This document shows, one piece after another, positions 1 to 11,857 of a DNA stretch of 64,000 nucleotides. Position 1 is the first letter of the stretch. The number at the start of each line of letters is the position of its first letter. Position numbers and translations under genes: made by a program. The notes under the pieces are model-generated. The model saw nothing but the letters and a program-made list of their open reading frames with translations. It had not been told where the DNA came from and ran no database searches. The DNA lies in assembly GCF_025698545.1 (NCBI RefSeq), contig NC_068575.1, positions 54,197,980 to 54,261,979 of the forward strand, written 5' to 3'. Source of the stretch: Gossypium raimondii. Its lineage: Eukaryota; Streptophyta; Magnoliopsida; Malvales; Malvaceae.

Positions 1-3000
1 TTTATGAAAAAAATACAGTTCTTTGAGATTGTGTATAGACTACAGACAGTTGAATAAGGCTACAATTAAAAATAAATATTCTTTGCCACGTATCGACGAC
101 TTGTTTGATCAACTGAAATGTGCCGCAGTGTTTTCGAAGATAGACCTTAGATCCAGGTATTATCAGTTGAAGGTTAAAGAGTGTGATGTGTCGAAGACTA
201 TTTTCTGAACTCAATATGGTCATTATGAGTTTCTGGTAATGCCATTTGGCTTAACTAATGCCCCTGTTACATTCATGGATTTAATGAATCTGATTTTTCA
301 ACCTTATTTGGATAGATTTGTGGTTGTGTTTATCGATTATATACTGATCTATTCCAAGACAGAATTCGAGCATACGCAACACTTGAGGATTGTGCTACAG
401 ACTTTGAGAGAAAAGCAGTTGTACGCAAAGTTTAGTAAGTGTGAATTTTGGCTTCACGAGGTTAGATTTCTAGGTCACATTGTATTAGCCGATGAGATTC
501 GAGTTGATCTGAGTAAAGTTTCTGATGTGGTGAATTGGAAAATTCCTAAAAATATTTTAAAAGTGCGAAGTTTTCTGGGTCTAGTAGGTTATTATCGACG
601 TTTTGTTAAGAATTTTTTGATGATTACTTCGCTGTTGACCCAATTATTACAGAAAATGTGGAATTTGTTTGGTCTAAAAAGTGTCAACAGAGTTTTGATC
701 AGTTGAAGAAAATGTTGACAGAAGCTCTAGTTTTGACTCAACCACAATCGGGTGTACCGTATGTTGTTTATAGTGATGCGTATCTGAATGGTTTAAGTTG
801 TGTACTGATGCAGTCAGGTAAAGTAGTGGCCTATGCTTCTCGACAGTTAAAGCTGCATGAGAAGAATTATCCTACACATGATCTTAAGTTGGCTGTAATC
901 GTATTCGCTTTGAAGATTTGGAGATATTACTTATACGATGAGAAATGTTATGTGTTCACAAATCATAAAAGTTTGAAGTATTTGATGTCCCAGAAAGAGC
1001 TGAATTTGAGACAAAGATGGTGGTTAGAATTGCTGAAAGATTATGATCTAGTTATTAACTACCACTCGGGAAAGGCTAATATGGTTACGAATGCACTTAG
1101 TTGAAAGTCGTCATTGTTTGCACTTCGAGCATTGAACACTCATTTATCTCTTAATGAAGATGGTTCTGTATTAGCAGAATTGAGAACGAAACCTCTGTTT
1201 CTCCAACAATCCAAGAATTACAAGATGATGATCCGAAATTGGTGTTGAAACAACAAATGGTTCAGGACAATTTGAGTTCAAAGTATAGCAATGATGATGA
1301 TGGTATGTTACATTATCGTAATAGAATTTGTGTTCTGAATAACTCGGATTTGAAAAATGATATTCTTTCTAAAGCTCATAATAACAAGTACTCTATTCAT
1401 CCGGGTAGCACGAAGATGTATTGTGATTTAAGACAGATGTATTGGTGGTTGGGTATGAAACAGGAAATCTGTGAATTTGTAGCAAAGTGTCTGATTTGTC
1501 AACAAGTGAAAGCAGAACATCAAGTTCAAACAGGTTTACTACAACTTGTTATGGTTCCTGAATGGAAGTGGGAGCATATCACAATGGATTTTGTATCTGG
1601 GTTGCATGTGACTCCGAAAAAGAAAGATTCAATATGGGTGATTGTTGATAGATTGACTAAGTCGGCACATTTTATTCCAGTCAGAACAGACTTTTCACTT
1701 GAGAAGTTAGCAGAATTGTATATATCAGAGATTGTGAGGTTACATGTGGTCCCAACATCTATTATTTCAAATCAGGAATCGAGATTTACATCTAGATTTT
1801 GGAGTAAACGACAGGAGGTATTGGGTACAAAGTTAAATTTTAGCACAACGTTTCATCCTCAGACTGACGGGCAATCAGAATGAGTGATTCAGATTTTGGA
1901 AGATATGTTAAGATGTTGTATACTTGAGTTTGGAGGTAGCTGGGAAAAGTATTTTCCGTTGGTTGGATTTGCATATAATAATAGCTATCAATCCAATATC
2001 AAAATGGCATCATTTGAAGCTCTTTATGGGAGGAAATGTAAGACACCATTGTATTGGTCTGAGTTGAGAGAATCCAAGTTAGTAGAAGTTGACTTGATAC
2101 AGGAAACTGAAGAAAAAGTTTGGATTATCCGGGACAGTTTGAAAGATGCTTCTGACCGTCAGAAATCATATGCAAATTTGAAAAGAAGAGATATAGAATT
2201 CAATATGGGTGATCGAGTATTCTTAAAAGTCTCACCGTAGAAGAAAACATTACAGTTTGGCAGAAAAGAAAAACTGAGTCCAATATTTATTGGACCGTAT
2301 GAAATTATTGAATGAATCAGCTCTGTAGCTTATAAATTAGCTCTGCCTCTGGAACTTAGAAAATTCATAACGTGTTTCATGTATCGATGTTCAAACGGTA
2401 TAGATATGATCATTTACACGTAATTCCTTACAGTGAGATTGAACTGTAACTAGATATAACGTATTCGAAAGAACCGGTGAGAATTTTGGCCCAAAAGGTT
2501 AAAGAATTGCAAAACAAATGAGTACCTTTAGTAAAAGTATTATGGCATCGTCATGGTTCGGAGGAAGCTACTTGGGAAACAAAGGAATCGATGAGATCAC
2601 AATATCCAAATCTATTCTCAGGAAACAAATTTCAATGACGAAATTTCCTAAAAGGGGGATAGTTGTAACAACCCAATTTTTAGTGGTGTCAAAAATAGTA
2701 GTTCGAAACCAATAAATCCGACGAGTAAGTTTGAAAATGTTATTATTTATTATTTATGAGTCAAGTGTGATTTTAGAAGATTTTTGAATTAGTGATTTGT
2801 GTTTTAGAAGGATTTATTAGGTAAGTTGTTTTGAAAATGAGGTATTGAGACCTCAATTTTATAAACCGAGCCGTAAATATTTTTATAAATATTTAAATAG
2901 TGTCATTAAGATAGTATTAAAGTTTTGTTAGAAAATTTTAACGTTTTGAGAGTTAATTAAGTAAAAAGAACTAAATTGAAAAAGGTGAAAAACTTGCTAG

Positions 3001-4065
3001 TTAAAGAAATAGTGATTAAATGGAATAAATGTTAAATCAGGGAGGTCTTGAAGGGTAAATAAGCCTAAAATGAGAAGGCTGGACGGTATGATTGTAGAAA
3101 ATAAATAAGGAAACAATGTGAACTAAGGGTAAAATTGTAAATTTTATAAATTAAACAAATAAAACAATAATTAAAAGAGTTTCTAGTAAATTCTTCATAA
3201 TTCTCAGCCAAAACACCATAGGAGAGTCTCCAAAAGCTGGTTTTTCATATTTTACATCATGTGAGTTCAATTCTTGCTCTTTTCTTGAAATTTTGTGTTT
3301 TTAAGACTTTTACAAAAAAATCCAATTATCTATTTTATTAGTTTTTGATTTTATTGGTAATTTTGAAAGTTACCATGGATGAATATTGAATGTTTATGAT
3401 GAATTGACATGGGTTTAGAGCTTTAATTTTTTGTATGATGATTTTATTAAGTGAATTTGATATATAATGATTTTAGGACTAAGTTGTGAAAATGTTAAGT
3501 ATTAGGGTTTGGTATTAAAATTCTGAATATCAAGAGCTGTAAAATAGCTTAGGATATTTAAATAAACTATCAATTGAGAAAAATTAGCTCAATTGGTAGA
3601 TTAATTAGTGAGGACTAAATTGCAAAATTGTAAAAGTTGAGGTAATTGTGTAATTACAAAAATTTAAGGGTATTAATTGTGAAGTGAATTGAAATTGAAA
3701 TATGTGCTAATTAATGAATAATTTTATATTTTAGATCAAGAGCCCGTAGATAATCTTGAAAAGGAGAATTAGCATATTAGTCCCTAACTATTACAAATTT
3801 TACAATTTAATCCAGGTAAGATGAAATGAATATTAGTTCGTATGGTTAAATTTTATTGTTTATATGTTAAATTGATAAATGAAATTATGTATGTATTCAT
3901 ATCTATTATTGAAAGAAAAATATTGTGGAAATCATGAATGGAAATGAATATCGAGTTAAAGTGGAATGCGAGATTGAATACAATCATTGTCCGGCAAAGG
4001 AAGATTTGACGGCAATTTACCCAAGTAAACCGAGGTTTAGCATTTGTTGCGAACTTTCTTGTTTA

Positions 4066-4266
4066 CTTTCTGTTTAGCTTTTATGAGTTTCTGTTAACTC
4101 TTATGAGTTTCTGTTAACTCATATGAGTTTCTGTTCAACCCTAATAGGTTTCCGTTCAGCTCTTTTGAGCTTCAGTTTAACCCTTACGGGTTTCCGTTCA
4201 GCTCTTATAAGCTTCCGTTCAACCCTTATAGGTTTCTGTTTAGCACTTATGTGCTTCTGTGCAACC
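4066..4266 (+). repeat. 20-bp minisatellite inside the gypsy LTR
   Basis: About ten units of 20 bp. Two adjacent copies at 4081-4120 are identical (TTATGAGTTTCTGTTAACTC); the rest drift towards TTTCCGTTCAGCTCTT-type units. It lies about 1.4 kb into the LTR. Confidence 0.9.
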
Positions 4267-4939
4267 TCTCCTGAATACGATGTACTCATATCCGTAAGTC
4301 GTTCTCCGACTCAGTAAGGATTGGTAAGTGAAGTTATGAAATTACTATTGGAAGGCTTATTGTTATTATTGGAATTGTTATGAACTAAATACATTCATCA
4401 ATTGAAGTTGTGATTGACAGGGAAAGTATATTGAATGAATTTATTTTAGTTGGTAAGATTTATATTTTAAGCCATCGAACTTACTAAACTTATTTAAGCT
4501 TACTTGTATTGTTAAATGTTCTTGTAGATTAACGTGAGGCTGGGAGATCGGATCAACACATCAAGCCACACTATCCAACTTGTTTCGGTATTTTTTGCAA
4601 CATATATTATGGTTTATATGGCATGTATAAGGTTGCATTGGTTTATGTAAATGTTAAGAATTACATTTTGTTATATTCCTAATCAACTTATTTATGTATG
4701 GTTTAATTATGTTTGGTACATGTGTTGGAGTAGTTAGGTGATGGTTAACTTATAGGCATATAAGTGAATTGACTAAGGTGGTAAATTAGAATGTTAGGGT
4801 ATGTGATAATATGACAATATCAGAGCTAGGAATTTGGTTGTTTTGAAGGTATTGATATGGCCTATGAGTATGAAATTTGAGATGTGTAGGTTGAAATCAA
4901 GAATGGGTGAGAAAAGTGGCCTTAATATGGCCTATTTTC

Positions 4940-5290
4940 GTCCACACATGCCGAGACACGGGCATGTGTCTTAGCTATGTGGCTCACACGGTCTAACACA
5001 TGGGCGTGTGGTCCGGTCGTGTGTCCCCTGTATCTTAAAATTTAGAAATAGAATGCCCAGGTTTTTGCACACGGCCTAGCACATGGGCGTATGGCTTGGC
5101 CGTGTGACCCCTGCACCTTACACGCGGCCTAGCACATGGACTTGTGGCATGGCCGTGTGGCCCAAGTCAGAGAGTTACACGAGATGGGATATGCCGTGTG
5201 CCTCACATCGAATGCCTACACGGCCTAAGACACTGGCGTGTCTCTTGGCTGTGTGAGCCATATGGCCTGGCCACACAGGCGTGTGTCCCT
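4940..5290. repeat. GC-rich dyad repeats (ACACGG / CCGTGTG) in the LTR
   Basis: Repeated short words such as CACACGGCCTAGCACATGGG and GTGTGGCCTGGCCGTGTGG, with both strands of the same core (CACACGG and CCGTGTG) alternating, so hairpins could form. The base composition is clearly higher in GC than the AT-rich LTR around it. Such segments are familiar in cotton gypsy LTRs (from memory). Confidence 0.7.
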
Positions 5291-5530
5291 TACATTTAGA
5301 AAAAATTTTAGAATTTTGGGGATAAATTCTCTGAGTTTCCGGTTTGGTCCCGATTTATTTTAAACACGTATTTTGGGCCTCGAGGGCCCATATAAGGGAC
5401 AATATGAGTGAATTGTGATTGGTTTATGATATATTTATTGAATGTTATAAAATGTTCGTATTTATTCTGTAAGGTCTGGTAATGTCCCGTAACCCTATTC
5501 CAGCGACAGATAAGGGTTAGGGGTGTTACA

Positions 5531-6461
5531 AAAATCTCAATGGGAGAATTTAGTGGTGAGAGGTTTAGTCTTTAATATACAAGAGTGAGGATTTTTCACT
5601 AGAATGTGTTAGAATAAGTTCATTGGTTGTATTCATTTCAAATATAGTGAATTCATCTCATTGAGTTAGGCTCCATAGACATAAAGAAACTGAATTGCAT
5701 ATTCAGTTTATTGTCCTCTATTTCAAATATTCTATTTCTTGCAATTATCGACTAGTTTAGGTTAATAATTTTTATGTGTTTAGACTTAGATTTATTTAGG
5801 TACTATTTTAATAGTTTTGTAATAGTCTTACATTTAATCATATCATACATTAGTTTATCGAGTTGATGTTATGCATTAATTTATATGAGTTTTCAGACAT
5901 TTTAATTTTTAGAAAATTGATCTCAAAATCTAAAATTTTTAGCCTCACCTTGACTGGAATAAGAGGAGATATAGGTAGCTTGGTCTCATTTTTAGGCCTC
6001 AAACCCTTATATACTTGTCGTTTCCTATCCTATGGTGCCACGTGCCAAGTTGCCATTGGCGGATGAAGGGTAAGTGGCCTAGTGTGATAGGCTTAGATAG
6101 AGTGACCTATTGTGCTTTGGGTCATTTCAGATGAAATGTGATAATTGAAATCTGATGAGATGGTAAATAAGGAAGTTCACTTATCAAGCAAATTGTAAAA
6201 TGAAAAGCTCTTATGAGGAATCATTTTAAAAGAAATTATTTGTACCACTAAAGAATTTAATTATTCGTATGATAATAGCAAGATGTAACAAAAAGCTCAA
6301 TTAATGTTTTAAAATAATTCCATTTATCAACTTACACAACCATGATCTTATCTTTTTTTCGTTACAATGTTACTATTTTAATATTTTATCAAATTGCACC
6401 AACATGCATCATACTTTTTATTTTAGGTTGAGGAAAAACAACTGTTGTTCCTACCCAATTT
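5531..6461. other. Intergenic; retroelement-like remnant, no gene
   Basis: No supportable gene. The first 240 bases look like a fragment of a copia-type LTR or its neighbouring non-coding part, by general resemblance only. A 67-residue open frame at 5863-6066 has no recognisable domain. The rest is AT-rich spacer. Confidence 0.4.
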
Positions 6462-6487
6462 CAAACAAACAAACAAACAAACAAAAA
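6462..6487 (+). repeat. (CAAA)n microsatellite
   Basis: Six tandem CAAA units, slightly imperfect at the right end. Confidence 0.9.
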
Positions 6488-6694
6488 CAACTTCAAAATC
6501 CTTCGAATTCGCAAGCACTATTACTGTGAATTCTAACATTATTTTTTTTATAAAATTTAATCAAATAAGAATTAGTGTAAGCAATATTATGCTAAATTAT
6601 ATTACAATAAAATCAATTCAATATAATAAAAGAGAATAATAATACTAAATTTATTAATAAAAATATAATAAGCAAAAATAATTAATAGTGATAT

Positions 6695-6915
6695 ATTATG
6701 GTAATTCATTTTACATTTATGGCTTGAATGGTAAAAAATCTTCTAAAATATATATATTAAAAAAATCAATAGTTGAATAATCATTTTGTAATTTTTCATA
6801 GTTGAATGATCAAAAAAAAAATTGATAATCAAGTGACCATGTTGTAACTTTTCATAGTTAAATGATAAAAGAAATTACTAATAATTTGGTAACTAATAAC
6901 TTAGTTTACCTTATT
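6695..6915 (-). repeat. MITE-like AT-rich repeat with internal duplications
   Basis: Three spaced variants of ATAGTTGAATGATC (near 6769, 6801 and 6856), each near a TTTTGTAA or GTTGTAACTTTTC word. Read on the minus strand it opens with GGTAAACTAAGTTATTAG, like a segment at 46137 on the plus strand. I could not fix terminal inverted repeats, so the class is uncertain. Confidence 0.45.
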
Positions 6916-6954
6916 ATTTAACTTTCAATCTAAGGCTACCTGACCACCTCCTGA

Positions 6955-7955
6955 TGTACCAACGTCGGAAGTGAGAATACTGCTACAATAGATAAATATT
7001 TAGGCGGTGTCCGCAAGTATACGGGTCAGGTTGTAATATAGATTTGTACAACGAAGTACTGGAAGTACTTCGAGGATCATACCCAAAGGAGGCTTGAAAA
7101 TAAAGTTAATTCCTACTTTAACATATTTAATTAGTACTTTAATTAAATTATATTATGAATATTCATAAGGTGATAATAAAAGATGTTTTATAAGAATAAT
7201 AAAATAACGAAAGACTGGATTATAAACTTATCAATTTTACAACAGAAGACTAACTCGTTTCGGTGTTCATAATTAACTCCTACTTCGAGTTCTATCCAAC
7301 CAGCTAGTCATTAACCTAACAAGGCCTCTTGGCCTTCCACTAACCTAATGAGTCGGCAATAATTACTTACCTCTCGATATCACAGGTTAGACCAAGTTGG
7401 GGTAAGGTTTTCACGACTGACATTACTGATTTCGGGTTCATTCCTACCTACATGACTTCCTAGGGTTGTCAATCCTAGAGTTTTATGTTCTTCCTTTCCC
7501 AACCAACTGATCCTCTAAGAGACCCTTCATAGGTGTTAATTAATCCCACATTCACTCGTTAATGTCCCTATCGGATTAGTTCCCTATGGATCTAACACAC
7601 GCAATAGAATTGATTTGAAAGATAAACATTCGTAAAACATCAAAAATAAAGATGAGAAAAATCTTGATATAAATATTGTGGCGCGAACAGTAATCCGTGA
7701 AGAGTTGATAGATCTACAATCCAAATCCCGCAAAGAACGAAATAAAAACTAAACAAAAAATTACAAGTAAAGAAATCTAAACTACATATGAAAAATAAAA
7801 ATTAAACAAAGTAAACCCCCCTTAAACTATTATGAGCAATTGTATTTATAGGCCTAAGGTTAGCAACTGGTCCTTGACTTAAAACGGTTGACTAATCTTC
7901 GTTAAAATTCATTGTGCAGATGAAAACACCCTTGGCCCATTAAATGATCACGTCA
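6955..7955. repeat. Unclassified repetitive block, left part (split by solo LTR)
   Basis: Contains TCCGCAAGTATACGGG, then TTGTAATATAG and GAAGTACTGGAAGTACTTCG, a sequence style I recall as common non-coding retroelement DNA in several dicots. It continues on the far side of the solo LTR at 10781, as shown by the CGTCA duplication. No protein-coding signal. Family not assigned. Confidence 0.45.
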
Positions 7956-10780
7956 TGTAATGGCCTGAATTTTCAGTGATGTCGGAATGGTGATTCGAGA
8001 TCACTAAATCTGACAAATGAGTAGAAAATATTATTAATTTAGTGAGAATAAGTAAATGTGAAGTTTGGAAAATTTTTGAAATAGTGAATAGTGTACTAGG
8101 AATAAATATTAAAATAATTAAAATTGAAAACGAGGTATCGAGACCTCAAAGATTTTAAACCGAGCCATAAGTATTTTTAGAAATATTTTTAGAGTGTCAT
8201 TGAGTTGGTATTAAAGTTTCGTTAGAAAATTTTAACGTTTGGATAGTCAATTAACTAAAAAGGACTAAATTGAAAATAGTGTAAAATTTGTTAAATTGTG
8301 ATTAAATAGCTTAAGTGATTAAAAAGGAGGGATTTAAAAGGTAATTAGGCCCAAACTATATGGGCTGGACGGTTGGGCAAGAAAAATCTGGAAAAGTGAT
8401 GTAATAAGGGTAAAGTTGGAAATTTTGTAAAAGTTAACAAATAAAAATCTCAATTAAAAGAGTTTCTAGGAAATTCTTCATAATTATCAGCCAAAAAACG
8501 CCATTGAAGAGTCCCTCCAAGCTGGTTTTTCATATATTTGAATCATGTAAGTTTAATTCTTGATTATTTCTTCTAATTTTTGTGGCTTTGATACTTTTAC
8601 AATTAGGTCCAACTAATTGTTTCATTAGTTATTGATCTTATGGCTGATTTGAAAGTTACCATTGATGAGTACTGAATTTTTATGATGAATAAGCATGGAA
8701 TTAAAGCTTTGATTTTGTTATATGATGATTCTATTAAAGTAATTTTGATAGAAATTGATTTTAGGGACCTAATTGTGAAAAAGTTGGGAATTAGGGTTTG
8801 GTGTTGCAGTTTTGAATATTAAAGGCTATGTAGTAGTCTAAAATAGTTGGAAAAGGTGTTGATTGAGAAAAATTAGATCAATTGAGGGGTTAATTGAGTA
8901 GGGACCAAATTGTAAAAACTGTAAAGTTTGGGGTAAACGTGTAATTTCGAAAATTTGAGGGCATAAATTGTGAAATGGATTAGAATAGAATTATATGCTG
9001 ATGAATGAATAAATTTGTATTTTAGATCGAGAACCCGAAGCAAGCCGAGGAAAAGAAAAAGTAGTTGATTAGTCCCTGAACTTTTACAAATTCTGCAAAT
9101 CGACCCAGGTAAGTTCATATGGCTGAAATTTAATGATTAAATGTTAATTTCATGAATTATATAATGTATGATGAAATGTATTTAGTGTTGAAAAGAGAGT
9201 AAAATAAAAATGCGAAAATCGAATAAATGATCAAATTAAGCGAAACGCCGGATTTGAGTACTTCTGATCAAGAGATATAGTGATAAGTGCTACACTTATC
9301 TGATCAAGAGACAAAGTGATAAGTGGTAGCTTTAGCTACACTTATCTGATCAAGTGAAAAAGTGATAAGTGGTATACTTATCTGATCAAGTGACAAAGTG
9401 ATAAGTGGTAGCTTGGCTACACTTATCTGATCAGGGACAAATGATAAATGATCATACGTAAGACCATAGTTATACTATGGCAAAGTGAAAGTGAAGTACT
9501 CAATTTTCCGTGACCGTTCCTTAATTTTGATCAATGATGGTAAGTAACAAATGGGCCCAAAGGAATTATGGTAAAATAATAAGTAGTAGTGAGTTTATAC
9601 CAAGGAACTCACCAAAGATTGTGGTTGACAGGTAAATTTAGTAATGGTGTATATTGTATAAGTGTACAAGTGTTTGGTAAGATTTATGTTTTATGCCTAT
9701 GAACTTACTAAGCTTTTCTATAAGCTTACATGTGTGTGTTTATTGTTTTTGTAGATTAACGTATTTATACATTCGGAGGATCGGATCTACATCAAGAATC
9801 ACACTATCCAGATATACTCCGGTAGATTATGTTAAGCAACTTTTTGGATTTATATGGCATGTATAGGGAATTAAAGTAAAAAGTAATAGAATGAATGACT
9901 AAGTATGCAAAGTAAATTTGAATGTTATGGTTGTGTTAGATATCGAAATATATACATGTTTTTAGTTTGAAATGGTTGATTGGTTGAACTTCATTAGTAT
10001 TTAAATGAAGTAGATGAAATACTGGAATTGGTTGTGATTTGAAATTTGCAGGGAAGGTTAGACAATTATAAAGGGGTTATATTGAATTTTTTTTAAAAAT
10101 TGCAATGGAGCAATTCTTGGACAGCAGCATTGATGTAACTTTGAAAAATCACCAAAAATAGTGGAAATAGAATTAGAAGTTGAGTGAGATATGAAATCAA
10201 AGCTGAAAGAGTCTACTTTCACATGAAAAAAGTGGAGTAAGCAAAAGAATTATATACTTTTAGATATTTGAATTTTAGTGAAACAGGGTAAGAATGTTTT
10301 TGAAGTCCCCTGTTCTGACTTTAGAAATTCATTAAAAACTGTACAGAAGGAATTATGAGTTATAATTTATATTTATAGATTCCTTAATGAGTCTATTTTT
10401 AGTAGAAATAAGTTTAAGCACCATATGAAGTCTGTAATAAGAGATAATTAAATTTTAGTGATGAGTGGTCAGGATAGTCGATCAGTGAAACAGGGGAGAC
10501 TTCAACTAATAAACTGTACTAATTGGCTAAACCAAAAATTCTGAAAAATTTATGGTGAATATATATATGAGTCTAGTTTCAGGGAAAATTTACAGATCTA
10601 AATTTCGAGTTTCATAGCTTAAATTATAATTATTTTAGTGACTGCTGCGCAGGTGGACAGCTTTATTATGAATGATGAAATTAAATTTGAAAGTAAATTT
10701 TTATGCCCCGAACTTTTAAGTTAAGTCAAGTAGCGCCTCATGCTCGACTCCGGCAACGGTATTGGGTAAGGGGTGTTACA
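7956..10780 (+). repeat. Solo LTR of a Ty3/gypsy element, 2825 bp
   Basis: It starts TGTAATGGCC and ends GGGGTGTTACA, with the 5-bp target duplication CGTCA at 7951-7955 and 10781-10785. No internal coding region lies between the ends, so this is a solo LTR left by recombination. It is clearly related to the LTR at 2664-5530. Confidence 0.93.
9264..9436 (+). repeat. Hairpin-bearing minisatellite in the solo LTR
   Basis: Four tandem units starting CTGATCAAG at 9264, 9300, 9346 and 9382, of 36, 46, 36 and 44 bp, plus a partial fifth at 9426. Three of the four contain GATAAGTG followed by CACTTATC, an 8-bp inverted pair; in the long units it is extended by GTAGC/GCTA. The third unit (GATAAGTGGTATACTTATC) has an imperfect version. 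Confidence 0.9.
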
Positions 10781-11060
10781 CGTCATGTCGGTGTCGCAAC
10801 ACCCTATGGCCTGTACTGCGACATTGGTGGAAGTTCTCTAATTAGGGCATCTCTTTAGGGCTGTGTCATGACACCCTCTGGTTTGTGTCATGACATTGAT
10901 GACAGACTGCTTCTTGGGTACTATGTTTACTGTGTTGCGACTTCGAAGCTTCATGTTGCAACATCGATATAGTCCACTGTCTTTGTGCCTTTGAATGATG
11001 TCTTGCACACTCTCCAAACATACAAGCTCATATAAATCGCCTAATTTACTCATTTTATTA
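10781..11060. repeat. Unclassified repetitive block, right part, with TGTCATGACA palindromes
   Basis: Continuation of the block at 6955-7955 after the solo LTR. Related words recur about every 25-70 bp: TGTCGCAACACC, GTGTCATGACACCC, GTGTCATGACATTG and TGTTGCGAC. TGTCATGACA is a perfect palindrome and occurs twice. Confidence 0.5.
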
Positions 11061-11179
11061 CCTAAAGACTAAAAGTTAAAACTAAAAAAGAAAAAAAACA
11101 TAACAAAATTGCTTTCTTATAAGTTCATTAAGTACAAAATGTAGTTTAACTTGTTACAACAAATTACGGCAGATCACTA

Positions 11180-11200
11180 CCCCAACTGAGCTATCCTCAC
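11180..11200 (-). pseudogene. tRNA 5'-half fragment (D-arm, tRNA-Phe-like)
   Basis: On the minus strand it reads GTGAGGATAGCTCAGTTGGG, matching the 5' half of the intact tRNA-Phe at 12888-12960 except for two bases near its start. There is no anticodon arm or B box beside it, so it is only a fragment, in the same orientation as the intact gene. Confidence 0.55.
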
Positions 11201-11256
11201 GAACTATTTTTGTAGAGATCACATATAAAATATAATTATATACCATGCGTTCTTCT

Positions 11257-11857
11257 TGTCGACAAAACAAATGCTTTACTTGCAAGGCAAGATATGCAGC
11301 GAAAACAATTAAATTGAAGTACCGCTCCAAATACTAAGCTCACGGTTCAGTGCTACTCTCTATTATCGAATCATCTTGGTATCTTCCACAACAGTAGGAT
11401 ATCATCAATTGCTCATTTTTAACTTTTTACTTTAACAGTGCTAGAGATCAATCTAGTGGCATTGCTTCCACTTGAGGAGCTCTGATCTGGCCGTTCATCC
11501 ACCACAGCTTGGTCTCCCATTATCAATTTTAAGCTTCACAAGGCAATTGAATACAAAAGCAGGATGATCTGAAGTAGAAACAATGTTTGCAGCCAGAGCC
11601 AGTGAGTGTACGATGGTCACAACTTTTGGAAGCTTTGGCATCAGAAATGGGCACACATCCATATTTAGCAGCAAAACTATCATCATCCTCTGACTACTGG
11701 AGTTTGTATAGAATCAGAGTTGACATCCTCCCAACCCAAGCATGAAACATCTGTCTCGTGAATGACCATTGTAGCAGAGCCAGTAGCACCCTTATAGCCT
11801 TCAGCTTCACTCTCTCACCACCAATTCCTTAAATGGAGATTTCATTTTAGACTCCAC
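11257..11857 (-). pseudogene. Decayed partial duplicate of the paladin gene (exons 12-13)
   Basis: About 600 bases align with parts of paladin exons 13 and 12 (about 18842-19830), same strand. Matches include AAGATATGCAGCGAA, TATCTTCCACAACAGTAGGA and CAGAGTTGACAT. About 35 bases of intron 11 beyond the exon 12 edge (TGGAGAT...TTTAGACTCCA) are also kept, so the copy arose from DNA, not from spliced RNA. Relative to the parent there are two large losses: about 125 bp around parent 18952-19076, and 163 bp between two GGCAA words (parent 19301-19305 and 19464-19468, joined at 11542-11546). The second removes the start of exon 13, including MGRGR of the phosphatase loop. It also has frame disruptions, so no product is expected. 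Confidence 0.9.

Larger units (their letters stand above)
1..5530 (+). mobile_element. Ty3/gypsy LTR retrotransposon (Tekay/Del-like chromovirus), 3' part, broken
   Basis: A fossil element that enters from the left window edge. Parts in order: reverse transcriptase (about 23-700, with the MPFGLTNAP region and palm), RNase H (about 700-1100), integrase zinc-binding region (about 1390-1530), integrase core (about 1560-1880) and C-terminal part, a chromodomain-like tail (about 2470-2650), a purine-rich tract next to the LTR, and the 3' LTR. The pol order RT-RNase H-integrase makes it Ty3/gypsy; the wording of the palm and the chromodomain-like tail point to the Tekay/Del branch. The coding part is broken in roughly six or more places, so it is not functional. 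The 5' LTR and gag lie outside the window, so age from LTR divergence cannot be estimated here. Confidence 0.93.
2664..5530 (+). repeat. 3' LTR of the gypsy element
   Basis: It begins TGTAACAACCC directly after the purine tract AAAAGGGGGATAG and ends GGGGTGTTACA, about 2867 bp. It shares long stretches with the solo LTR at 7956-10780, for example the segments around 2840-2950 and 8130-8245 (GAGACCTCAA, AACCGAGCC, GTTAGAAAATTTTAACG). It carries a 20-bp minisatellite and a GC-rich dyad region, listed separately. Confidence 0.85.

Noticed and set aside
4066-4266. CRISPR-like array
   Set aside because: Units are contiguous without unique spacers and lie inside an LTR of a plant retroelement; it is a minisatellite.
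5863-6066. 67-residue plus-strand frame
   Set aside because: No domain or codon pattern of note; lies in repeat-derived spacer.
9264-9436. CRISPR-like or integron-like hairpin array
   Set aside because: It lies within a solo LTR with an exact target duplication in a plant nuclear genome; a tandem minisatellite explains it.
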